The notes beneath the pieces were generated by a model. It was not told the origin of the DNA. It saw nothing but the letters and a program-made list of their open reading frames with translations, and made no database searches. Below, piece by piece: positions 44,062 through 50,806 of a DNA stretch of 64,000 nucleotides (its first letter is position 1; every line of letters begins with the position of its first letter). A program made the position numbers and the translations under genes. Source of the DNA: Planctomycetaceae bacterium (lineage in GTDB: Bacteria > Planctomycetota > Phycisphaerae > Phycisphaerales > SM1A02); contig JAIXYQ010000009.1 of NCBI GenBank assembly GCA_027490145.1, positions 1-64,000 of the forward strand, given 5' to 3'.

Positions 44062-44991
44062 ATGACGAACGCCACGCTCCACGCCTTGCTCGGCGAATCG
44101 ATCGACTACGCGGGGCTGTACCCGCCGGCGTCGCTCGATGAGCCCTCGGCCGTGTCCATGCACGGGCGTCTGCTCAGCGGCGGTGCCGCGTGGATCGGTG
44201 CCCGGCTGGTGTGGCCGGCTGGGCGGCTCCCGGCGCTCGGGGCGCTGGCCTCGGGCCACGCGCCCATCGCCGAACCACCACGCACGGAAGGCGCCTGGGC
44301 GATCTCCGCCGTCACGCCGGCCATCGCGCAGTGGGACGACTTCATGGCCGCCCTCGATGCCGTCGAGGCCTTCAACGATCGTCACGCGACGCCGGGCGAG
44401 CCCGCCATGCGCGTGGACTGCCTCGAGGTCAAGGCGTCGAACGCCGACGAGATCGAACGTGCGATCGACGTGCTTCCCGAATGCTTCACGTACTGGGAGT
44501 TGCCGGTCGATCGTGACGTGAGGGGCCTGCTCATCGCGATCGCGGATGAGGGCTTCGGCGCCAAGATCCGCACGGGCGGCACCGTCGCCGCGGCCCATCC
44601 TTCGGTCGAGCAGGTCGCGGCCTTCATCGAAGCCTGCACGCGCGGCCGGGTTCCCTTCAAGGCCACGGCTGGCCTGCACCGGGCGCTCCGTCATGCGGTC
44701 CCGGCCATCGGTTGCACCCAGCATGGATTCATGAACGTGATCGTCGGGGCCTGCATGATGCATGCAGGCGCGATCGATCGTCATGGCCTCGAACGACTGC
44801 TTGCCGACGAGCGGCCCACGGCCTTCACCGTCGATGCGCAGGGCGTGGCCTGGGATGGCCATCGCATCACCGCTGCCCAGGCTGCCGCCGCGCGGGCGCA
44901 GCTCATGCACAGCTTCGGCTCGTGCAGCTACGACGAACCACTGGAGGATCTCCTGGCCATGGGGCTGGTGAGCAAGGAGGAGTGCGCATGA
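44062..44991 (+). CDS. Conserved protein of unknown function next to fumarylacetoacetase
   Basis: A 309-residue soluble protein I cannot assign by domain. It looks like an alpha/beta barrel: a strand/helix pattern repeats (GAWAISAVTPAIAQW, LEVKASNADEIERAID, CFTYWELPVD, GFGAKIRTGGTVAAAHPS, VPFKATAGLHRALRH). Its motifs include a conserved His in KATAGLHRALRHAV and an ending SFGSCSYDEPLEDL. There is no signal peptide. Its stop overlaps fumarylacetoacetase by 4 nt, and it starts 6 nt after the auxiliary lipoprotein. A role in tyrosine breakdown or in the MCE system is inference from position. The strong overlap with fahA makes the former more likely. Confidence 0.75.
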   Translation: MTNATLHALLGESIDYAGLYPPASLDEPSAVSMHGRLLSGGAAWIGARLVWPAGRLPALGALASGHAPIAEPPRTEGAWAISAVTPAIAQWDDFMAALDAVEAFNDRHATPGEPAMRVDCLEVKASNADEIERAIDVLPECFTYWELPVDRDVRGLLIAIADEGFGAKIRTGGTVAAAHPSVEQVAAFIEACTRGRVPFKATAGLHRALRHAVPAIGCTQHGFMNVIVGACMMHAGAIDRHGLERLLADERPTAFTVDAQGVAWDGHRITAAQAAAARAQLMHSFGSCSYDEPLEDLLAMGLVSKEECA

Positions 44992-46295
44992 CGGCGTCCC
45001 AAGCATCGTGGGTCACGGGAGCCCGGTCGGCCGATGGCGAAGGCAGAGGTGAGGGGTTCGGGCTCGCGAATCTGCCCATGGGTGCCTGGAGCGGCGAGGG
45101 CCGGGGCGCGCGCCTGGGCGTGCGGATCGGCGAGGGCATCCTCGATCTCTTCCGTTGCGTGGAGTCGGGCGTGCTGCGTCGGCTCGACCAGCGCATCCAG
45201 GACGCGCTGGCGAGGCCGGTCCTGAATGATCACCTCGCCCTCGGTCCCGCGGCCTGGTCGGCCACGCGCACCGAAATCCAGCGTCTGCTCGACGCCTCGT
45301 GCCCGGACCTGCGCGACGCCGCCATCGCCAAGGATGCGCTGCTCCCGGCGTGGGGCATCACGATGCGCCTGCCGTGCGACATCGGTGACTACACCGACTT
45401 CTACGCGTCGATCCACCATGCGACCAACGTGGGGTCGATGTTCCGGCCCACGAACCCGTTGATGCCCAACTGGAAGCACCTTCCCGTCGGCTACCACGGC
45501 CGCGCGAGCACGGTCGTCGCCAGCGGTGCGGCGGTGCGTCGTCCGATGGGGCAGACCGTGCAGGCCGATGATGGTCCGCCATCGCTCACGGCATGCCGGT
45601 TGCTCGATTACGAACTCGAACTCGGCGCCATCGTGGGTGGTCCCGCCAACGAGATCGGCCAGCGAGTCAGCGTCGCGGAAGCCGCCGGCCGGATCTACGG
45701 CCATGTGCTCCTGAACGACTGGAGTGCGCGCGACCTGCAGAAGTGGGAGTACCAACCGCTCGGGCCGTTCACCGCGAAGAACTTCATCACGTCGATCAGC
45801 CCGTGGGTCGTGTCGGCCGATGCCCTGGCGCCCTACAGGGTTCCGATGCCCCCGCGGGGCGATGGCGACCCGCAGCCCTTGGAGTACCTGCGGTGGGATG
45901 GTGACTTCCTGCTCGACGTCAGGTTCGAGGTCGCGATCTCCAGCGCCCCGATGCGTGAACGCGGCGTTCCCGCGATGGTCGTCAGCCGCAGCCGGGGCAC
46001 GGACCTGTGGTGGAGCATGAACCAGATGCTGGCCCACCACACGGTCAGCGGCTGCCGCATGCGCGCCGGCGACCTCATCGGCAGCGGCACCATCAGCGGC
46101 GCCGGCGAGGACGAGCGTGGCTGCCTGCTCGAGCTCACTTGGCGCGGCACCAAGCCCATCACGCTGCCCGACGGGACCGAACGCAAGTTCCTCCAGGACG
46201 GCGACGAGGTCATCCTGCGCGGATGGGCCGTTCGTGAGGGCCTCCCCAAGCTGAGCTTCGGTGAGTGCCGCGGCATCGTGCTGCCGATGGCGTGA
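44988..46295 (+). CDS. fahA: Fumarylacetoacetase
   Basis: A 435-residue enzyme that hydrolyses fumarylacetoacetate to fumarate and acetoacetate, the last step of tyrosine catabolism. The N-terminal SH3-like domain includes NLPMGAWSGEGRGARLGVRIG. The catalytic domain has DYTDFYASIHHATNVGSMFR (metal Asp and catalytic His), YHGRASTVV, then YELELGAIVG and LNDWSARDLQKWEYQPLGPF. Length fits the family (about 420-440). The ATG at 44988 overlaps the upstream stop by 4 nt, and a strong AAGGAGG precedes it. The homogentisate and hydroxyphenylpyruvate dioxygenases lie nearby on the other strand. Confidence 0.95.
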   Translation: MTASQASWVTGARSADGEGRGEGFGLANLPMGAWSGEGRGARLGVRIGEGILDLFRCVESGVLRRLDQRIQDALARPVLNDHLALGPAAWSATRTEIQRLLDASCPDLRDAAIAKDALLPAWGITMRLPCDIGDYTDFYASIHHATNVGSMFRPTNPLMPNWKHLPVGYHGRASTVVASGAAVRRPMGQTVQADDGPPSLTACRLLDYELELGAIVGGPANEIGQRVSVAEAAGRIYGHVLLNDWSARDLQKWEYQPLGPFTAKNFITSISPWVVSADALAPYRVPMPPRGDGDPQPLEYLRWDGDFLLDVRFEVAISSAPMRERGVPAMVVSRSRGTDLWWSMNQMLAHHTVSGCRMRAGDLIGSGTISGAGEDERGCLLELTWRGTKPITLPDGTERKFLQDGDEVILRGWAVREGLPKLSFGECRGIVLPMA

Positions 46296-46328
46296 TCGAT
46301 CGGCGGCGTGATGCGCCCGCGTGACCGG

Positions 46329-46985
46329 TCAGCGGCGTGAGCCGGCGACGCGGGTCGCCTTGGCCAGCGTGTTGACCGCCGGCCAGTCGACCGCGATGCG
46401 GCTTCCCTTGGTGATGCCCAAGCGCTTGAACTCGCCCTCGGCGAGCTCGATCGCGTACCGGGACTTGGCGCCGCTCGGGTACCGGGGCAGGCGGACCTCG
46501 TAGGCGCCGCGGCTCTCATCCGCCCGTTGCGGAGGCTCGACCTTCATCGTGTGCACGCCCGTCACCACACCTTGCTCATCGACGTACGCGATGTCGATCG
46601 GGACCAGGCAGTCCACCATCCAGAACCCGAGTTCACGTGAGTACGGCATGACGAAGAGCATCCCGCGGTGACGCCGCACGCGCTCCCGTCCCGACAGACC
46701 CTTGGTGATCGCCGCATCCGTGGCGGCCAGCTCAAGGTCGAAGTTCTCGCCGCCGAGCATGAGCCGGACGACCGGCAGGCCGGCGTCGCTGAGGTTGGGG
46801 ATCTGGGTGGGCAGCGGGTCGTCATCGGGCGCCGCCGGAGCCACCGGCGCCGCGGCGGGTGGAACGTTTCCCGCAGGCGCGGTCTGCGTCGGGACGGCCG
46901 GCGGCGCGGCTGCAGGCGGCGAGCCCGCCATCGTGCCCAGGCCCATCACGCACAACGCTGCGACCAAGGGTGCTTGCATGGCCAT
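46329..46985 (-). CDS. DUF192 domain-containing exported protein
   Basis: A 218-residue protein with a signal peptide (MAMQAPLVAALCVMGLGTMA) and a Pro/Ala-rich linker (about 25-58). A DUF192 domain fills about 75-215 (LELAATDAAITKGLSGRE, RGMLFVMPYSRELGFWMVD, PIDIAYVDEQGVV, YAIELAEGEFKRLGI). DUF192 proteins are small, often exported, of unknown function. The start at 46985 shares one base with the homogentisate dioxygenase stop (TGATG), so it is probably translated from that transcript. It converges on fahA across a 33-nt gap with no evident terminator. Confidence 0.85.
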   Translation of the reverse strand: MAMQAPLVAALCVMGLGTMAGSPPAAAPPAVPTQTAPAGNVPPAAAPVAPAAPDDDPLPTQIPNLSDAGLPVVRLMLGGENFDLELAATDAAITKGLSGRERVRRHRGMLFVMPYSRELGFWMVDCLVPIDIAYVDEQGVVTGVHTMKVEPPQRADESRGAYEVRLPRYPSGAKSRYAIELAEGEFKRLGITKGSRIAVDWPAVNTLAKATRVAGSRR

Positions 46986-48301
46986 CAGTCCCAGGTGTTG
47001 GCGGATGCGGTGCGAGCCGGTGCGCGGCGGGGAGCCTTGCCCTTGGCCGCCGGCTTTGCGGCGCCGCTGTCGACCGCGGCCTTGGATACCTTGGGCGTGC
47101 GCACCTTGCTGCTCGCGGACATGGCGCCGTCTTCCCAGGATGCCGGGTAGAGCGGTTCGTCGAGTTCGACCGCCGCACGCGTGGCCATGAGCGGCCGGAA
47201 GGTGTCGCACATCACGGCGAGCTCATTCGTGTGCGTCAGGCCGATCGTGGCCTCGACCGTTCCCGGGTGGGGGCCGTGCGGGATGCCCTGCGGGTGCAGG
47301 GTGAGCGAACCGCTCTCGATCCCGCGCCGTGCCTTGTAGTTGCCCTCGACGTAGTACAGCACCTCGTCGGAGTCGAGGTTCGAGTGGTTGTACGGCACCA
47401 CGATCGCCTGGGGATGGAAGTCCAGCGGCCGCGGGCAGAACGAGCAGATCACGAAATTGTGGGCCTCGAAGGTCTGGTGCGTCGGCGGCGGCATGTGGTG
47501 CTTGCCGACGATGGGGCTGAAGTCGTCGATGTTGAACGCGTAGGGATAGACGCAGCCGTCCCAGCCCACGACATCCAGCGGGTGGTACTCGTAGGTGTAG
47601 CTGTGGACCCACCCGCGGCTCTTGATGCGCACCTCGTACTCGCCACGCTCGTCGAAAGTCATCGGCAGCTGCGGCAGGCGCAGGTCGCGCTCGCAGTAGG
47701 GGGCATGCTCCAGGAACTGTGCGCTCTTCTTGCTCAGATAGCGCGGCGGCGGAAGGATCAGGCTCCCGTTCACCGCCTCCATGAAGATGAACTTGTTGGC
47801 GGGTTCGCCGGCCTTGGGCTTCTCGAACACCAGGCGGTAGATCGTGCCCTTGGGGATCACCAGGTAGTCCTTGGGGCCGAAGGGGATCGCACCGAACATG
47901 GTGAAGAGCGTGCCGCGTCCGTGGTGGACGAAGAGGCAGTCGTCGAAGACGCTCTTGTAGTGGTAGTCCATGCCGTCGGCGGGCACGCACACGCCCATCT
48001 CGACGTCGGCGTTGCCGTACAGCACCACCCGGCCGGTGATCGGATCGCCCTGCGGCTGCATCGGGCTGCTGCGCGTGTGGCGCATGCGCATCACGTTCTG
48101 CTCGACGTACTCCGGCTGGGCGTCGTACAGGGGTTCCCATCCGCAGACCTGCGTGGGGGCGTTGATGTGGTAGAGGGTGCTCGTCGGGCCGGTGAAGCCC
48201 TCCGTCCCGAAGACTTCCTCGCTGTACAGGCGGCCGTTGGGGGCGCGGAACTGGATGTGGCGCTTGCCGGGCAACTTGCCCATCTTCGTGTAGTAAGCCA
48301 T
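46985..48301 (-). CDS. hmgA: Homogentisate 1,2-dioxygenase
   Basis: A 438-residue cupin-fold iron enzyme that opens the homogentisate ring to maleylacetoacetate. Family motifs seen are MGKLPGKRHIQFRAPNG near the N-terminus, then DDCLFVHHGRGTLF, YLVIPKGTIYRL, CPRPLDFHPQAIVVPYNHSN and DEVLYYVEGNY. The metal-ligand region is HPQGIPHGPHPGTVEA. The last about 45 residues are an extra Ala/Lys/Pro-rich tail not in the human enzyme. A TACACT element (48321-48326, minus strand) gives a leader of about 12 nt with AGGA before the ATG at 48301. Confidence 0.95.
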   Translation of the reverse strand: MAYYTKMGKLPGKRHIQFRAPNGRLYSEEVFGTEGFTGPTSTLYHINAPTQVCGWEPLYDAQPEYVEQNVMRMRHTRSSPMQPQGDPITGRVVLYGNADVEMGVCVPADGMDYHYKSVFDDCLFVHHGRGTLFTMFGAIPFGPKDYLVIPKGTIYRLVFEKPKAGEPANKFIFMEAVNGSLILPPPRYLSKKSAQFLEHAPYCERDLRLPQLPMTFDERGEYEVRIKSRGWVHSYTYEYHPLDVVGWDGCVYPYAFNIDDFSPIVGKHHMPPPTHQTFEAHNFVICSFCPRPLDFHPQAIVVPYNHSNLDSDEVLYYVEGNYKARRGIESGSLTLHPQGIPHGPHPGTVEATIGLTHTNELAVMCDTFRPLMATRAAVELDEPLYPASWEDGAMSASSKVRTPKVSKAAVDSGAAKPAAKGKAPRRAPARTASANTWD

Positions 48302-48347
48302 GGGGATCCTCGTGGGACCAAGTGTAGCCGTGGGTGTCGGGCTCCCG

Positions 48348-48353
48348 TACCCT
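48348..48353 (+). promoter_or_regulatory. -10 element of pseudouridine synthase gene
   Basis: TACCCT ends 9 nt before the ATG at 48363, with no Shine-Dalgarno. The hmgA promoter lies back to back with it. Confidence 0.45.
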
Positions 48354-48362
48354 CGACGGACG

Positions 48363-49022
48363 ATGACACCGTGCGACCAACCCCGCATCATCGCGGAGCG
48401 CGCCACCTGGCTCGTGATCGGCAAGCCGGAGGGTTGGCATTCGGTCGAGCAGGCCGGCGGGGGACTACGGACGATCGAGTCCTGGTTGCGATCGTCCGTG
48501 CCCGGGCAGGCTTCACTGGCGGGTGCCGGCCTCGTGCACCGGCTCGATGAGGGCACGAGTGGCTGCCTGGTCGCGGCGCGCTCCGATGAGGCGCTCACGG
48601 AACTCCGATCCGCGTTCTCGGGTGAGGCGTCGCAGCACGCGGTCGAGAAGCGCTACCGCGCGTGGGTCACGAAGGGAGTTCGGGATCGTGGCCAGTTCGC
48701 GTTGCACTTCACCGGGCGGCACCGCGGCTCGTCGAAGGTCAGCGTGAGCGAGCGCGGCGAGGCATCGGACCGAGGCATCTGTCGATGGTCCGTGCTGGCG
48801 CGCGGTGCTGCGCATGACTTGGTCGAGATCGAACTCGTGGGGCCCGGGCGTCGCCACCAGATCCGTGCCGGCTTCGCCTGGCTCGGCTTCCCGCTGGCCA
48901 GCGATGGCACCTACCGCGGTTCGATGCGCGAAGGCTTCAACCACGCCGCACTCCACGCGCACGCCATCATCATCGATGGCGACGAGGTCATCGACCCGGA
49001 TCCGAGGTACCAAGCCCAGTAG
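48363..49022 (+). CDS. RluA-family pseudouridine synthase
   Basis: A 219-residue RNA-modifying enzyme. The catalytic Asp is in VHRLDEGTSGCLVAA, the RluA/RsuA-type motif. VEKRYRAWVTKGV and LVEIELVGPGRRHQIRAGF are the other family blocks. No S4 domain is present, so it belongs with the short RluA/TruC-like members. The target uridine in rRNA or tRNA cannot be told from sequence. The ATG at 48363 is chosen because the conserved region begins just after and a -10-like hexamer precedes it by 9 nt. Confidence 0.88.
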   Translation: MTPCDQPRIIAERATWLVIGKPEGWHSVEQAGGGLRTIESWLRSSVPGQASLAGAGLVHRLDEGTSGCLVAARSDEALTELRSAFSGEASQHAVEKRYRAWVTKGVRDRGQFALHFTGRHRGSSKVSVSERGEASDRGICRWSVLARGAAHDLVEIELVGPGRRHQIRAGFAWLGFPLASDGTYRGSMREGFNHAALHAHAIIIDGDEVIDPDPRYQAQ

Positions 49023-49069
49023 GCAGGGTCGGGGCGCCGGGCGCTCCGATTCGACGTTGGATGCCCCGT

Positions 49070-49086
49070 CCGGGCCGGTGGCCCGG
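49070..49086. terminator. Possible bidirectional terminator hairpin
   Basis: CCGGGCC-GGT-GGCCCGG, a 7-bp GC stem with a 3-nt loop, lies between the convergent pseudouridine synthase and hydroxyphenylpyruvate dioxygenase genes. No T-tract follows on either side. Confidence 0.35.
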
Positions 49087-49097
49087 CCGGGCTCCGG

Positions 49098-50300
49098 TCA
49101 CAGGTTGCCGCGGCGCTCCTGCTCGATCTCCAAGGCCTCGAAGAGCGCCTTGAAGTTGCCCTTGCCGAAGCTCTGCGAACCGCGGCGGCAGATGATCTCG
49201 AAGAAGAGCGTCGGCCGGTCCTGCAGCGGCTTGGTGAAGAGCTGCAGCAGGTAGCCCTCGTCGTCGGCGTCGACCAGGATGCCCAGGTCCTTGACCTTCT
49301 GGTGGTCTTCCTTCACGACCTCGTGCCCGTGCTGGCGCAGCATGGTGTCGACGCGGCTCCAGACGCTCTCGTAGTAGGCATCCGGCAGGGCGAGGAAGTC
49401 AACGCCTCGGCGGCGGAGTTCCGCCACGCTGTGCAGTTCATCGTCGGTGCGCAGCGCCAGGTGCTGCACGCCGGCGGCCATGCCGTGCCACTCGAGGTAC
49501 TCCTGGATCTGGCTCTTCTTCTTGCCGGCCGCGGGCTCGTTGATCGGCATCTTGATCAGGTGGTTGCCGCTGGCCATCACCTTGCTCATGAGGGCCGAGT
49601 ACTCCGTCGAAATGTCCTTCTCGTCGAAGTGCTTGAACATCCTGAAGCCCATGACGTCCTCGTACCACTTGACCCAGTGGTTCATCTTGCCGAGCTCGAC
49701 GTTGCCCACGCAGTGGTCGACGAACTTGAGGCCGCAGGGATTGGACTTGTTCCAGGCGTTCAGGCTGAAGGTGCCCATGGGGCGGAAGCCCGGGGCGAAG
49801 GTTCCACCCTGCTTGACGTTGGGCAGCTCGTAGGCGCCGGTGCGGCTCACGAAGCTGTGGATCGCGCGGCCGTAGGTCTTGATGCCGGCCATGGTGACGC
49901 TGCCGTGGGCGTCGCTCACCGTGCGGGGCTCATAGGCGCTCTCGCCACCGTTTCGTCGGGCCTGCTCCCAGGCGCGCTCGGCGTCGAGCACGGTCAGCGC
50001 CACGTCCTTCACGCCGTCGCCGTACGTGCGGCACTCTTCGGCGACCGGGTGGTCGCTCGTCAGGGCCGTCTCGAGGATGAAGCGGATGTTGCCCTGGGTG
50101 AGCAGGTACTGGGCGGTGGTGCGGCTGCCGGTGGTCAGGTCCGAGACCTGCTCGACCTGGAACCCGAAGGCGCTGGCGTAGAAGAAGGCCGACTGCTTGG
50201 CGTTGCCGACGTAGAACCGGACATGGTCAACGTCGACCAGCATCAGCGGGTCGGTCGAGGAGAGGCTGTCGACGGACGGGGCGGTGGAGAGGCTGCTCAT
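49098..50300 (-). CDS. hppD: 4-hydroxyphenylpyruvate dioxygenase
   Basis: A 400-residue Fe(II) enzyme converting 4-hydroxyphenylpyruvate to homogentisate, two vicinal-oxygen-chelate halves. The N-terminal half begins VDHVRFYVGNAKQSAFFYA. The catalytic half has the first ligand His in FVDHCVGNVELGKM, the second in GVQHLALRTDD, and a C-terminal Glu ligand in PTLFFEIICRRG; GKGNFKALFEALE closes the fold. The ligand set is complete. A TATACT element ends 6 nt before the ATG at 50300 (minus strand). Its neighbours hmgA and fahA form the rest of the pathway. Confidence 0.95.
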   Translation of the reverse strand: MSSLSTAPSVDSLSSTDPLMLVDVDHVRFYVGNAKQSAFFYASAFGFQVEQVSDLTTGSRTTAQYLLTQGNIRFILETALTSDHPVAEECRTYGDGVKDVALTVLDAERAWEQARRNGGESAYEPRTVSDAHGSVTMAGIKTYGRAIHSFVSRTGAYELPNVKQGGTFAPGFRPMGTFSLNAWNKSNPCGLKFVDHCVGNVELGKMNHWVKWYEDVMGFRMFKHFDEKDISTEYSALMSKVMASGNHLIKMPINEPAAGKKKSQIQEYLEWHGMAAGVQHLALRTDDELHSVAELRRRGVDFLALPDAYYESVWSRVDTMLRQHGHEVVKEDHQKVKDLGILVDADDEGYLLQLFTKPLQDRPTLFFEIICRRGSQSFGKGNFKALFEALEIEQERRGNL

Positions 50301-50306
50301 GGATTG

Positions 50307-50312
50307 AGTATA
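50307..50312 (-). promoter_or_regulatory. -10 element of hppD
   Basis: TATACT on the minus strand ends 6 nt before the ATG at 50300 without a Shine-Dalgarno; leaderless message likely. Confidence 0.55.
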
Positions 50313-50590
50313 GGACGGTGAGGGGCTGGATGGGATCCGGCCAGCTCCACGGACCAGGCCCGCTTGGCAACGATCGTGGGGCATAAAGCCATGCGCTGCC
50401 GCGTCTTCGGTCAAGGACTGGCTGCGACCGGCTTGCGGCCTGGTCAGCGAAGCGGCTGAAGTCGATGCGACCCTTGACCAATTCAAGATCCATGACGTGG
50501 GTCGATGGCATTGCGACCGATCCGATCAGCGACAACACGCAAAGTTCAAAAAGACATAATCAAGAAAGTCCGAAAAGCAGCAAAAAAGTC

Positions 50591-50639
50591 GTCAAGTCAG
50601 TTGCAACGCACTTGCTTGACGAAACTTCCGTACTACCTT
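50591..50639 (+). promoter_or_regulatory. Candidate promoter and operator of the lectin/dockerin gene
   Basis: An inverted repeat GTCAAG (50591-50596) / CTTGAC (50615-50620) encloses a second palindrome GTTGCAAC (50600-50607). It overlaps a candidate -35 TTGCTT (50612-50617), placed 16 nt before a TACCTT -10 (50634-50639). The region from 50530 to 50600 is notably A-rich for this genome. The rest of the 506-nt gap 50301-50806 has no gene I can support. This promoter would give a leader of roughly 160 nt. Confidence 0.35.
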
Positions 50640-50745
50640 CCCCCCGCTCAACGGAGCCCTTCCGGGTGTCGTTGCGTGGGTCCGGCTTTCCGAATCCGTT
50701 TCATGACAACGCCGCGTGATGTGTGCGGCGATGGTCGGGTCACTC

Positions 50746-50770
50746 GGCCGAGCGCGCGGTGCGCTCGGCC
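50746..50770 (+). other. Strong hairpin in the 5' leader of the lectin/dockerin gene
   Basis: GGCCGAGCGC-GCGGT-GCGCTCGGCC forms a perfect 10-bp stem with a 5-nt loop, ending 36 nt before the ATG at 50807. Only a weak T-run follows, so it may be an attenuator, a stability element, or a terminator for upstream readthrough. AAGGAG lies near 50793-50798. Confidence 0.45.
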
Positions 50771-50806
50771 CGCATCGATTCGTTTCTGCATCCAAGGAGT
50801 TAGACA

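Noticed and set aside
50227-50719. Short open frames in the gap before the lectin/dockerin gene
   Set aside because: No start signals, no domain, and composition typical of noncoding sequence; the region fits a promoter and leader better.
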